A stretch of 36,549 nt of DNA from a virus. The stretch spans positions 1 through 36,549 of IMG/VR virus record IMGVR_UViG_3300044609_001277; one strand, written 5' to 3'. The translations under genes and the position numbers were made by a program. The notes beneath the pieces were generated by a model that was not told the DNA's origin, searched no databases, and saw nothing but the letters and a program-made list of their open reading frames with translations. Of this stretch, positions 8,701 through 18,500 are shown piece by piece; position 1 is the first letter of the stretch; every line of letters starts with the position of its first letter.

Positions 8701-11700
8701 AATATTATAAGCATTAAAACCGCAAGTGCATACTGCACACCATCTCCATACACATCATATTCATACAAATTTTTAGATAATTTTGGTTTTGTCAGTGATT
8801 CAACTCAAAGAATTATTGATAGTAATTACTACCAAGATTGGGCATATACCTTAGTATCTCAAAGAAATACTTCTGAATGGAAGAGTCAAGTAATTCAAAA
8901 TACACACCCAGCAGGATATAAAGTCTTTGGTAAGTATAGAGTAGAGAATACTACAAAATTATCTGAAAGGCAAGAAGATTCATTTAACAGCTCAGTTTTA
9001 TTTAAGGCAACATTATCAAACGTTGCAAATTTAAACTTAAAATTATCCAACTGCACTACACAAACAGTTTATGTTGATAATTATAGTGCATTCTCTGTTG
9101 GAGATTTTGTGTTTGGCAATTTTTCTGGTACAGTAGGATTAATAACATTAATCAAAGATAATTATATAGAAATTCAAGTCTTAAACAATAAATCATTATT
9201 GTTAAGTGAGTATCTCTTTACAATTTCAAGAGATTTTGCATGTCTTGGTATAGATGATACAAATTCATACTTTATCTTTTACTCTGGTATACTACAAACT
9301 CCAAGAATTTCATATTACATATCTGATTCCAATTTTATTCCATCATTCAACTTAAATTCTTCGGATGAAATCATTTCGCATGAGCTAGACACTCCATTCA
9401 CAATAATAGATTATGTTGTTGACAATAATAAATTAATTTTGACTAAAGATGATTTAAATTTTGTGCCAAATTTATATGAAAATTTATTGATTTCTATTAA
9501 TGGAGTTGTCCAAGCACCTACCTACACATTAAGTGGAAATATTGTTACATTATCGCAAACAATACAAAGCTCAGATTCCATTTTTATTTTATATCATGAA
9601 CAGCTAAAGGCATTAACTTTCTCTGGATCTGGAACAACATATTCGATAAACTATTCACCAAGTTCAAGTTGTAATGTATTACTATTTACAAATTCAGTGT
9701 ATCAATCTCAGCTGTTAACTGATTTTTCTGTGATTGGCAATCAAGTTGTGCTATCGGAATCAATCAATGTCTCTGATATATTTGGCTGGTATATTGATGA
9801 AACCATTTCATGCTATATCATTGATCCAGCTACAGTAAATGCTAATAAAATTTTACAACTTGATAATTGCATAATCAAAAAAGTAACTCAATATATTGAA
9901 TCAAATTCAGTAAAAACTCAAGATTCTGTTCATAAGATAACCAAGACTCTGTTAAATGGTACTGTGTATTCTGGCACAGATACTACTACAGTATATGGAT
10001 TAGACACCAAATTTAAATATACTAGCCCAGAATATTCAACTAGCTATGTTGAAGTTTTAAATAAAATTACTTTTGACGGCTCTTCAAAAACATTTAATTT
10101 AACCTATGCAGATGGGCTACCATATACTCCAGTAAATGGGGAAAATAGTTTATTAGTAAATATCAATAATCAAGTATTAGATCACGATCAATATACTTTA
10201 ACTGGATCCTCAATCACATTTGTTCAAACTTACAATTCAACAGATTCCTGCACAGTTATAGATTTTAACAGTAAGTACTTAGCAAATACAACAAACTTCA
10301 AGTCTGCAATATTAGATAGATTAAATGTTGCACAAAATGGATCTAGACAAATCTTTAATTTGTCTGATAGGGGAGTTCCTCAGTACATTGCAAATATTGG
10401 AGATGTATTTGTAATCAAAAATGGAATTTTGTCCAAACTGACTAATCAATCACATACAATTAGTAACAATAAAATTACATTTACAACTGCACCAAGTCTA
10501 TCTGATGTCGTTAAACTTGCATACTTTAATAGGCAACTAGAGCCAGAGAAAACCAAAAATGTATTATTAGATCCGTTTAGATGTTTAGATGGAACTCAAG
10601 ATACTTTCCCATTATCTATAAATGGAATTTTATTTACTCCAATATCTGCACAACATTTAGTTGTAATTTTATCTGGAGTACATCAAAAACCTGGAATTGA
10701 CTTTACTATAACTGGTAGTAGTATTCAATTCGCAAATCCATTACTTGCCGAGGACCAAGTTTCTGTATATTATTCATATGACGGATTAAATCAAAACTTT
10801 GCGATTGATTCTTTCCGAATGTACAATGGCATAGAAACTCGTTTTGGATTAACCTCAAATTATGTTAGCAGCAGCGTATATAGTTCAAGCCACCTACAAG
10901 TAATCAAAAATGGGATGTATCAATATCCAGAAGTAGATTATACAATTGAAGGTCTTGTTGATGCAAGAAATATTAAATTTACTATTCCTCCCACATCAAC
11001 TGATACTATTGATATAGTAAATTATAGTGCTCAAAATTTAGTAAATATTACAAATAGATTTACTCAACTAGATCCATCCTCTCTACAATATACTTCCCAG
11101 TCTCCGACAATTGATACGACTGTATTTTTAGTTTATGTAAATGGTATTTTACAAGTAGGCAATTCATGGAGTTTTAATTCCAGTACCAATATATTGAGTT
11201 TTGCAAATTTTGTTAGTCTAACACTAGACGAAGTTTGCATTATAGCGTTCACAAATCCAAAGCGTGTAATTGACCCAATCACATTTGCATCAGGAACAAA
11301 TACATATAATTTAACCATAAGTGGTAGTACAATAACTACTGACCTACCGGCAACTAAATCTGATTTAATACTCAGCCTTAATGGAACTGAAGCAATAAGT
11401 CCCTCACTGTACAGTATTTCTGGATCAACTATAACATTATTAGACCCATCGTTAATTTCTGGAGATATAATTTATATTTACCAAATTGGATCATCCACTT
11501 ATCAAACTCAAATTGTTGATAATTTGAATGATGATTACAGTAAATCCACTTATAAATTACAAGTAAATTACAAGAGTTTTAATCCACCATCCGCATCCGA
11601 TATATTTGTATTGAGAAATGGAGTGGTTCAAAATCCAATAGAAGATTTTACGATTACAAATGGAAGTATAACATTTACAACAAATATTACTGCAGCCGAT

Positions 11701-13791
11701 AATATCTATCTAGATTATCGTCATGGCTCCAGTAAAATTAATATTTCCAATGTAACTGGAGTTTCGGTAACATTATCTACTACAATATTGCCATCTCAAT
11801 ATAAAGATTTAATATTGTATATAAACGGAGCACCACAATTTTATGAAAATAATTTTACCATTTCTGGAAACGTAGTAACATTGTCATCTTCAGTCACTAT
11901 TGATTCAATTTTTGCAATTTTATATGCCCCAATCACTTACATAGATTCACTTGTCAATTGTCCAGATGGGGTTAAAACTAAGTTTAGACTGTTATATAAT
12001 AATCAAAATTTAATCCAATCAGATATCGTTGAAGATGCTGATGTTTTAGTATCAGTAAATGGTGTAATTCAATATCCTGGTGTACAATATACAATTACTC
12101 CTAATCGAGGACAAATTGAATTTTTGGTTGCCCCGCAAGAAACAGACGACATATTCATGATTAGAATGTATGGCAATAAGGTTATAAATTTAACTTCAGT
12201 ATCTGGATCAAATACTGTATATGATTTAAGTCAACAAATAACATCGCCAGAACAAGAAAATTTAGTAATATTCTCTAACAATACCTGGAAATTTAATGAA
12301 ATAAATGATTACACTTATACTACTACATCGAGAATAACTTTATCCTCCAACAATACATCTACATATGTATTTGGCATTAAATTTGCTGGAATTTTCCATT
12401 TACTAGACCAAATCCACAGACCATATAACGGAATTAACACTAAATTTAATCTATTCTTAAATCAAGAAAATTTTGTGCCTCCTGGCACAATTGAAAATGA
12501 TTCCACTCCATCAGATTCTGGTATAGTTGTTATTAAAAATGGAAAAATTTTAGATCCTGGTGTAGATTATACGTTAGATGGAGATATAAAGAGTCAAATT
12601 ACTTTTACCACTGCTCCGATTCAATCTGATATTATTTCTGTAAAATGTGTTGGATCTTTCATGAAATTACTTAGTATTACTTCTGGATTTGGTGGAAAAG
12701 TATATGATCTTAAAACTCAAACAAATTTTCCATATTATCCAAATGCCAATATTAGTCGTCCAAGACCACATGAAAATCAAATTATAGTTATCAAGGATGG
12801 AAATATTCAAAGTCCATTATATGATTATTATATCGACAACAATCAATTAGTCTTCAATTCCAATACAAGTGCAACCAAAATTGTGGTATTAGATTTTAAA
12901 GGATCTCCAGAAGATATGAAAATTGACAATGTGTATTACCAAGTTAATATTGGAGATAAAATCTTCGTTGATGGCGAAACCACATCAAGAACTGTCACTC
13001 AAATTTTATCACCTACTGTTCTGAAGACGGCATCATATTCTGGAACTTCACCCAGTGGATTTGATGCAACTAGTACATTAGCAAATGGAAAACTTTCTGG
13101 AATTACAATCGCCAATGGCGGAACTAAGTACCGTCATCCAGTTATATTGAGAACTATTGGAAGTGGCTATGGTGCTAAAGCAACCGCACCAGTAAATTAT
13201 ACATTAGGCGGTAAAATTGAATCCCCTGTAACTATTCAGTATCCTGGATACAATCAATATGCTGCTCAAAGAATAGTTCCCACTTCATATATTTTTGCAG
13301 AAACTCAAACACCATTGAGTACTTCAAATATCAGAATTGGAACTAAATTAGCATTAAATATAACTTCCACAACTGAAATTATTCCATTAAGTAATGCTCA
13401 AAATTTTGAAGAAAGTGATATATCAATTAACATTACGTCATCAACTGGATCTTCTGCAACATTTAGACCATTCATCAGCAATGGAAGAATTAGAAAAGTT
13501 GAGGTAATAACTCAAGGAATTGGATATGATGATAGAGATGTAGCACTTACTATTGTTGGTGGTGGTGGAAGTGGATGTGTACTCAAACCAGTATTGGATG
13601 CTATGGGCAGAGTGATATCTGTACAGGTTAAAAATTCTGGTGAAGGATATGATACATTCCGAGTAATTATATCCACAGATGTAATTGAGTACACTAACAT
13701 TATATCAAATCAACTAGTTGGATGTACTCGTTTACTATCATCAACCACACATAATCAAGGAGATGTGGTATACTTTGATAAATTTATTTAA
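5764..13791 (+). CDS. gp7: Giant gp7-like baseplate wedge protein, 2675 aa, multi-repeat
   Basis: Position directly after gene 6 (ATGA overlap) and before gene 8 identifies this as the gp7 slot; T4 gp7 is only about 1030 aa. The N-terminus (IERQLPSFVAESNPKFVSFL, about residues 17-36) is of a type common in large marine T4-like baseplate proteins. Residues about 81-123 and 514-559 are two copies of a beta module (TTISVDST ... DEIIFYRTKTQTQF; STITVNST ... NKIIRYESRTSTQF). Glycine-turn beta motifs of the NKGKNY/NGGTKY type lie near 300, 646, 768, 844, 884, 2441, 2573 and 2614. Residues about 1212-2380 hold some 14 tandem repeats of about 85 aa. The frame is open throughout with no sign of frameshift. 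It is probably the large peripheral wedge protein linking the hub to the fibre-bearing rim. Identity with gp7 rests mainly on position. Confidence 0.85.
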   Translation: MNSLKEKIVDISTLIERQLPSFVAESNPKFVSFLSSYYESQESRYGYLDVVKNFIEYYNIGYYHPNRLIESTLLSTSINASSTTISVDSTIGFPEKNGYVSIDDEIIFYRTKTQTQFVDCVRGTSAFVLENSPFNQISYNTGSAAEQHTSRTKVINLGYSFVMEFLRRIRSEISPTLPEVLTEELNISSFLKNIKSFYLSKGSEQSHQLFFRILFNDKKLKLKLVPGGKDAKIEILNYGGDISAFQLVSGGLNYYYEVDNLSNLVSPPIIDILGSGTGSPNQLNQVPTSAQMVVTGMNSSGTITSVQVVNAGQNYIGPITARVRDRSFTQGQKIINQNANGVTTGSARVDSWDPRADELLLTEIIGYFRIGDRIIGEGGENPRSFIAKAYPITDINKEGNPSIETISQDPTVEYPKNYLIKPSAATYYEKKVIRCELLQDYSPIKNLDNVDFIELVQSRDITNKIPGTSLDISEITRVKDNVYEFEIDTKLNYKKLYLPSSTTTTQSTIVTSSSSSTITVNSTFNFPQKKGRLFVNNKIIRYESRTSTQFINCTLTTPGSLTVSANTNIFLYGRECLTAGEVSYFIKGYVNGDRNTTPIIFRLHALPSQPIIADGGSLYHTNVFELNPETTYKLNKTVLTANKYNYGEINSVIIENKGINYKVNDKLVINNDGNLGSGFNAQIASVEGKAISSYQLSTINERAVITFTTSAPHGLATKDKVKFNNFLDTQTVYSIVSSTQFSIENVSNLSAITIAGLTYITNSRTASGSIDKIIITNKGKNYSSLPEVTGILTQNGYGALIQLNSDNIGKISKFEYSSIGNELIGNKLTQYPVVMPTTAKITNNFQIASILVKSGGLNYNSITDVVKVNGVVDPNCQFKVITSSGIVTEVQVIKGGFNFSSIPTITIDSAFGVGAVLEAKIKRKILEENDILSFVSNGSSVTCRVIHFDVPSSTVEYYPVSGTISENDIVYTKDENVYGNIISIKTASAYCTPSPYTSYSYKFLDNFGFVSDSTQRIIDSNYYQDWAYTLVSQRNTSEWKSQVIQNTHPAGYKVFGKYRVENTTKLSERQEDSFNSSVLFKATLSNVANLNLKLSNCTTQTVYVDNYSAFSVGDFVFGNFSGTVGLITLIKDNYIEIQVLNNKSLLLSEYLFTISRDFACLGIDDTNSYFIFYSGILQTPRISYYISDSNFIPSFNLNSSDEIISHELDTPFTIIDYVVDNNKLILTKDDLNFVPNLYENLLISINGVVQAPTYTLSGNIVTLSQTIQSSDSIFILYHEQLKALTFSGSGTTYSINYSPSSSCNVLLFTNSVYQSQLLTDFSVIGNQVVLSESINVSDIFGWYIDETISCYIIDPATVNANKILQLDNCIIKKVTQYIESNSVKTQDSVHKITKTLLNGTVYSGTDTTTVYGLDTKFKYTSPEYSTSYVEVLNKITFDGSSKTFNLTYADGLPYTPVNGENSLLVNINNQVLDHDQYTLTGSSITFVQTYNSTDSCTVIDFNSKYLANTTNFKSAILDRLNVAQNGSRQIFNLSDRGVPQYIANIGDVFVIKNGILSKLTNQSHTISNNKITFTTAPSLSDVVKLAYFNRQLEPEKTKNVLLDPFRCLDGTQDTFPLSINGILFTPISAQHLVVILSGVHQKPGIDFTITGSSIQFANPLLAEDQVSVYYSYDGLNQNFAIDSFRMYNGIETRFGLTSNYVSSSVYSSSHLQVIKNGMYQYPEVDYTIEGLVDARNIKFTIPPTSTDTIDIVNYSAQNLVNITNRFTQLDPSSLQYTSQSPTIDTTVFLVYVNGILQVGNSWSFNSSTNILSFANFVSLTLDEVCIIAFTNPKRVIDPITFASGTNTYNLTISGSTITTDLPATKSDLILSLNGTEAISPSLYSISGSTITLLDPSLISGDIIYIYQIGSSTYQTQIVDNLNDDYSKSTYKLQVNYKSFNPPSASDIFVLRNGVVQNPIEDFTITNGSITFTTNITAADNIYLDYRHGSSKINISNVTGVSVTLSTTILPSQYKDLILYINGAPQFYENNFTISGNVVTLSSSVTIDSIFAILYAPITYIDSLVNCPDGVKTKFRLLYNNQNLIQSDIVEDADVLVSVNGVIQYPGVQYTITPNRGQIEFLVAPQETDDIFMIRMYGNKVINLTSVSGSNTVYDLSQQITSPEQENLVIFSNNTWKFNEINDYTYTTTSRITLSSNNTSTYVFGIKFAGIFHLLDQIHRPYNGINTKFNLFLNQENFVPPGTIENDSTPSDSGIVVIKNGKILDPGVDYTLDGDIKSQITFTTAPIQSDIISVKCVGSFMKLLSITSGFGGKVYDLKTQTNFPYYPNANISRPRPHENQIIVIKDGNIQSPLYDYYIDNNQLVFNSNTSATKIVVLDFKGSPEDMKIDNVYYQVNIGDKIFVDGETTSRTVTQILSPTVLKTASYSGTSPSGFDATSTLANGKLSGITIANGGTKYRHPVILRTIGSGYGAKATAPVNYTLGGKIESPVTIQYPGYNQYAAQRIVPTSYIFAETQTPLSTSNIRIGTKLALNITSTTEIIPLSNAQNFEESDISINITSSTGSSATFRPFISNGRIRKVEVITQGIGYDDRDVALTIVGGGGSGCVLKPVLDAMGRVISVQVKNSGEGYDTFRVIISTDVIEYTNIISNQLVGCTRLLSSTTHNQGDVVYFDKFI
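9400..12906 (+). repeat. About 14 degenerate ~85-aa tandem repeats in gp7
   Basis: Each unit reads roughly: F.L (preceded by an aromatic or Gly-Thr), a 10-30 residue linker, L.V..NG..Q.P..DYTI.GS.I.F...P...D.I.V.Y. Clear examples: VVILSGVHQKPGIDFTITGS (about 10660), VIKNGMYQYPEVDYTIEG (about 10900), VLRNGVVQNPIEDFTITNG (about 11610), VSVNGVIQYPGVQYTITPN (about 12050), VIKNGKILDPGVDYTLDGD (about 12530). Approximate unit starts: 9400, 9605, 10066, 10320, 10570, 10807, 11040, 11272, 11512, 11730, 11935, 12181, 12394, 12661, with a non-matching insert around 9810-10065. Protein-level repeats; DNA identity is low, implying an old expansion. Confidence 0.8.
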
Positions 13792-13797
13792 TAAATA
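13790..13797 (+). promoter_or_regulatory. T4-late-type promoter octamer (AATAAATA) for gene 8
   Basis: It overlaps the TAA stop of the gp7-like gene (13789-13791) and lies 34 bases before the gene 8 ATG, leaving room for a ~28-base leader with AAGGA (13818-13822). Confidence 0.6.
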
Positions 13798-13831
13798 ATC
13801 ATACAAAGACTAACCATAAGGACATAAAAGA

Positions 13832-15466
13832 ATGCCTTCATTAGTAACTGATAATTTTAGAATTTTTGCAGCTCAGCAATTTATTGAATCTCTAGAAGAG
13901 CCATATAGTTCTACGTTTAATCCTGCATCAGAGGATGCATTAAACTATCCAGCGGAAGCCAATGCTGCACAAAAATATAGAAGCAAAATATACTTGTTTA
14001 TAGGAAGATCTTATAATTGGAATGATACAACAAGTGGAGCTATTGTAGAAAAATATGATGGCGTATCTACCGTTTCAGACTTTCTTCCACCAGATCCAGT
14101 AGACTGTCTGGATGAAATTGATGAAATTTATGATGATATGATTGCAATTAAACGAGTGACTAGATCAGATGTATCTGAGGTAATTCGTAAAAGAACTTGG
14201 CAATCAGGGGTTGTTTATGATATGTATAGACATGATTATGGCACGGTTACAAATGGCGTGACCAAAATCTCTGCAAATGGACAATCTAAATTATATGATA
14301 CTAGTTTTTATGTGATGAATAGTAATTTTCAAGTCTATAAGTGCATTTACAATGGCCAAACTCCATCAACTGAAGCATATCCAAATGGAAAGCCTTCCAC
14401 AGTAGAGCCAACCGGAACAAGCACTGATATTGTTACTTATGGGGATGGATATCGTTGGAAATACATGTATACTATTTCAATCAGTGATTATATCAAATTT
14501 GTATCAACTGACTTCATTCCTGTTAGAGTAGATACTGCAGTACAAACTGCGGCTGTAGATGGTTCTATAAATCAAGTATTAATTACAAATAGAGGTGCAA
14601 GTTTAACTCCAGGTACATATTACGTACCAGTAATTGGAAATGGGGGGCTTGGATTAAATTCCACAAAAGCAGTAGTAAAAATTATTGTACCATCAAGTGG
14701 AAGCTTTGCAAACAAAATTGAAACTGCTACCATGGAACAGTCTGGTAGTGGATATACTTTTGCATCTTTAGATTTAACATCTTCATATTCTAGTCTAAAT
14801 GATGCATTAGCTAGAACTGGAGCTACTACAAGTTTAGGAACAACTGCATCTATTGAAATAATTATTTCTCCTACTGGTGGGCATGGGGCCAATCCAATTT
14901 ATGAATTGGGTGCATATCGTATTATGATTAACAAAAATCTAGAATTTCTAGATGGTAGCGGTGATATTCCAGTCAATATGCAATTTAGAAGATTTGGTCT
15001 TATTGAAGATCCATCTTCAAATAGTGGCATAGACTATATTTCTCCAACTGCAGCAGTTTGCAAAACAATTAAATTTGCATCATCAACTACTGTAAACTAT
15101 CAAAATGGCGAGATTATTACTCAAGCTAATACTGGTGCAAAAGGAAGAGTAATTCATTGGGATTCTATTAATAAAATCTTAAGATACTATCAAAATGAAT
15201 ATATTAGTGCCGAACAGACTGGAAATAACAAAGACAAATTAGTAGAATTTAGTGGTGCAAATGCTATCACTGGATCAATTAGTAGTGTAACTGCTACTCC
15301 AGATACAACCGATAACAGCACTGTAGCTGGCATCACATTTGTATCTGGATATTCTGCTGGAGAAATTAAAAAATATAGTGGTAAAATTTTATACGTGGAA
15401 AATAGAAAACCCGTATTCAGATCTAATGATCAGATTGAAGATGTAAAACTCGTCATCGAGTTCTAA
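13832..15466 (+). CDS. gp8: Baseplate wedge protein gp8, enlarged
   Basis: 544 aa against about 334 in T4. gp8 hallmarks are visible: an N-terminal LVTDNFRIFAAQQFIESL, LYDTSFYVMNSNFQVYKCIY (about residues 154-173) and GDGYRWKYMYTIS (about 206-218). Known role: gp8 dimers sit in the wedge between gp6/gp7 and gp10. From about residue 245 onward it carries extra modules: glycine-turn beta motifs (QVLITNRGASL; MEQSGSGYTFASL) and a segment INKILRYYQNEYISAEQ after GAKGRVIHWD, like modules in gp7 and gp14 of this window. It has a ribosome site AAGGA 9 bases before the ATG and its own late-promoter-like octamer. The family call is secure; the role of the extra modules is unknown. Confidence 0.93.
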   Translation: MPSLVTDNFRIFAAQQFIESLEEPYSSTFNPASEDALNYPAEANAAQKYRSKIYLFIGRSYNWNDTTSGAIVEKYDGVSTVSDFLPPDPVDCLDEIDEIYDDMIAIKRVTRSDVSEVIRKRTWQSGVVYDMYRHDYGTVTNGVTKISANGQSKLYDTSFYVMNSNFQVYKCIYNGQTPSTEAYPNGKPSTVEPTGTSTDIVTYGDGYRWKYMYTISISDYIKFVSTDFIPVRVDTAVQTAAVDGSINQVLITNRGASLTPGTYYVPVIGNGGLGLNSTKAVVKIIVPSSGSFANKIETATMEQSGSGYTFASLDLTSSYSSLNDALARTGATTSLGTTASIEIIISPTGGHGANPIYELGAYRIMINKNLEFLDGSGDIPVNMQFRRFGLIEDPSSNSGIDYISPTAAVCKTIKFASSTTVNYQNGEIITQANTGAKGRVIHWDSINKILRYYQNEYISAEQTGNNKDKLVEFSGANAITGSISSVTATPDTTDNSTVAGITFVSGYSAGEIKKYSGKILYVENRKPVFRSNDQIEDVKLVIEF

Positions 15467-15474
15467 AATAAATA
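15467..15474 (+). promoter_or_regulatory. T4-late-type promoter octamer (AATAAATA)
   Basis: It begins at the base following the gene 8 TAA and lies 36 bases before the ATG of the 2091-aa gene. Predicted start of transcription near 15481. The leader contains GAAGG (15497-15501), partly within a possible AACC/GGTT stem. Confidence 0.6.
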
Positions 15475-15509
15475 ATAAAAAACGAAGCAACCATTTGAAG
15501 GTTAAATAG

Positions 15510-18500
15510 ATGCAAAATACAGATCTCAGTTTGCAGCCATATTTTGATGATTTCAATGAAAGTAAAAATTTTTATAGAGTGCTGTTTAAGCCTAACTATC
15601 CAGTTCAGGCAAGAGAACTAACTACTCTACAATCAATTTTACAACACCAAATTCAAAAATTTGGGCAGCATGTATTCAAAGAGGGGTCTGTAGTAATTCC
15701 TGGACAGACTGGATTTGACTTACAATATAATGCTGTACTTGTTCAGTCTACAATTAATGGAACAAGTTTTGAAACTATCAGGGGAAATTTAACTGATACT
15801 ATAATTAGAGGAACTACTAGTAATGTCACTGCAAGGGTAATCAATAGTATTAGTGCTGCAGATTCTGAAAAATCTACAGCTACATTATATGTAAAGTATA
15901 TTTCATCGGGAAATGTTGTAAACAATACTCAACTGACTAAATTCTCAAATGGAGAAACATTAGTTGATGAATTAAATAATCCAGTAGCTATTACAGCTAC
16001 TCAAAATGCTTCTAGCTTTATTGGAAGTGCCGCATATATCACTGAGGGAGTGTATTTTTTACGAGGATTTTTTGTAACCGTACCATTACAAAGTATAATT
16101 TTAGATCAGTACTCCAATTTCCCATCATATAAGATTGGATTATCTATATCCGAAACTATTGTAACTGCAGATACAGATTCTTCATTATATGATAACGCAG
16201 TAGGCTCTTCAAACTTTACTGCTCCAGGTGCAGATAGATTACAAATTCAAGCAGCATTAGCAAAGCAAGATATTAATTTTTCATCAGATCCAACTTTTAT
16301 TGAATTACTACGTCTAGAAGATGGTAAATTAGTAGAGCAGGCAGATGTATCCATTTATAATGAACTAGAAAAAAATCTTGCAAGAAGGACCTATGATGAG
16401 TCTGGAAATTATACTGTCAATCCTATTAATCTCAGAATTAAAGAAACTTATAACTCTGGTGAAAATAATGGAGTATATAATTTAAACGATGTCTTACCAG
16501 ATGGCAGAAAAATTTTAAATAGAACTCCAATCACTCAAGATGGAAATGCTATTGATGGACGTAATTATTATACAGTGGAATTGGATCCACTAAAAGCATA
16601 CGTAAAAGGTTTTGAAATTCAAAATACTAGTAAAAACTATTTGACAATAGAAAAACCTAGGAAATTTTTATCCACAAACAATCAAGGTGCTGTTGCATCG
16701 TTTGGAAATTATTTTACTTTACAAGCAAATACTATTAACGGTGGAGTTGCACCAGGATCTATATTAATATTAAATAAAACTACAAACAGTGTAGAAACTC
16801 AAATCGGTAAAGCACGAGTTTTATCTTTAACTGCCGAAGAAAGATTATTCGTTGCAGACCTAACATTATTTACAACTATAACAACAGCACAATCAACTCC
16901 AACTGTTGTGATTGGAGATTTTGTATTTTCTACTAATGGAAGTCAAGGAATTGTAGAGTCTATTAGTGGTAATACTATTGTATTGAGTCAAATTTCTGGA
17001 CAATTCTTAAGTGGAGCTACTATTGCAAATAGTAGAGATTCAAATACATATACTATTTCTAGTGTAGAGAACAATAAAATTGAAAACGTTACTAATGTAA
17101 AAACAGCCTCTGGTTTCTCTGCTTCATTAGCATTAACTCAAGTTGCAATTTCTGGAAGTAGTTTTGTAATTAATAATAACATATTAACTGGAACTGGCAC
17201 TTCATTTTTACAAGACTTAAAAGTTCCAATGAAACTTTTAGTTGGATCTTCAACAGTAACAGTATCTGCAGTGTCTTCAGATTCAAGTGTTACCGTGACT
17301 GGCACAGTTGCAAATGGAACTTATTATAATGTCAAAAAATTAGTTCCAAAGTTAAGCTCATTTGGAAATAACTTTTTTGTCAAATTTTCAAATGAATTTA
17401 TTAAATCTTCCAGTGATATGTCTTACTATAAGACAATTACTGAAAATAAAGTTGTAACTTCTGGCACTGTAACTATTTCAACTACATCAGACTATACAAT
17501 TTCAGCTTCTAACATTATTATAACTAATGCATCTGGGACTGTAGCATTTACACCAACAGTTGTTTCTGCTACTAATGTAAATTTAGCTGTAAGTACTTCA
17601 TTGAATGGAACTTCTGTAAATGTCGTATATAAAGTACGAGTTAACAATCCAACAATAAAAATTAAGTCATCAAATAAATTTAATTTCTTATCTGTAGATA
17701 AAGTAAAAAATCTTACGAATTTAGTATATGGAACTAGAATTAGTGATAAAGATATTTCACTGAAGTTCTCGGATGTATATAGAGTTCATGCTATTCATGA
17801 AGCACTGTCTCCTACAGATACCAATCAATCAATGTTTGATTCTTTGGTAATTAATAATGCGTCTGATTTAACTGTTGGAGATATAATTAGATACGAAAAT
17901 ATTAAAGCTAAAATTATTTCAATTAGCGGAACAACTTTATACGTAGTTTACTTGAGTTCCGAAAAGTTTATTCAAGGAACTTCGTTAGCTTTAAGTGTTG
18001 ATATTATTTCTAGTACTTTAATTACTGGCAGATATATCACCACATCAACTCATGGAAGATATAAAGATATTACAACTAACTATGCACTTGTAAAAAATGA
18101 CAATGCAGAATTTTACAATATTTCAAAATTAGTTAGAATTGAAAATAGACCAACCCCAACAAATAAATTTATTGTAGTATTTGATTATTATAATCATGCA
18201 AATACTTCTAATGATTTTTATTCTACAAATTCATACAATGTATCTGAAGTAGATTATGCATTAATTCCAAATACATATGAGGGAACTCCATATACTGATA
18301 TTGTAGATTTTAGATATGAAACCGTTCCATCTACTGGTACTGGTGGCACACTATCCACTCCATATCAAGAAACTAACTCAGCATTGAATTACTATTCACT
18401 AACTAGATCTATTTCAAATTTTGTCTTCCCAGGAGAAATTGTTAGTGCTGATTATGACTACTATCTTGGCAGAATTGATAAAATTTTCCTAGATGAAAAT

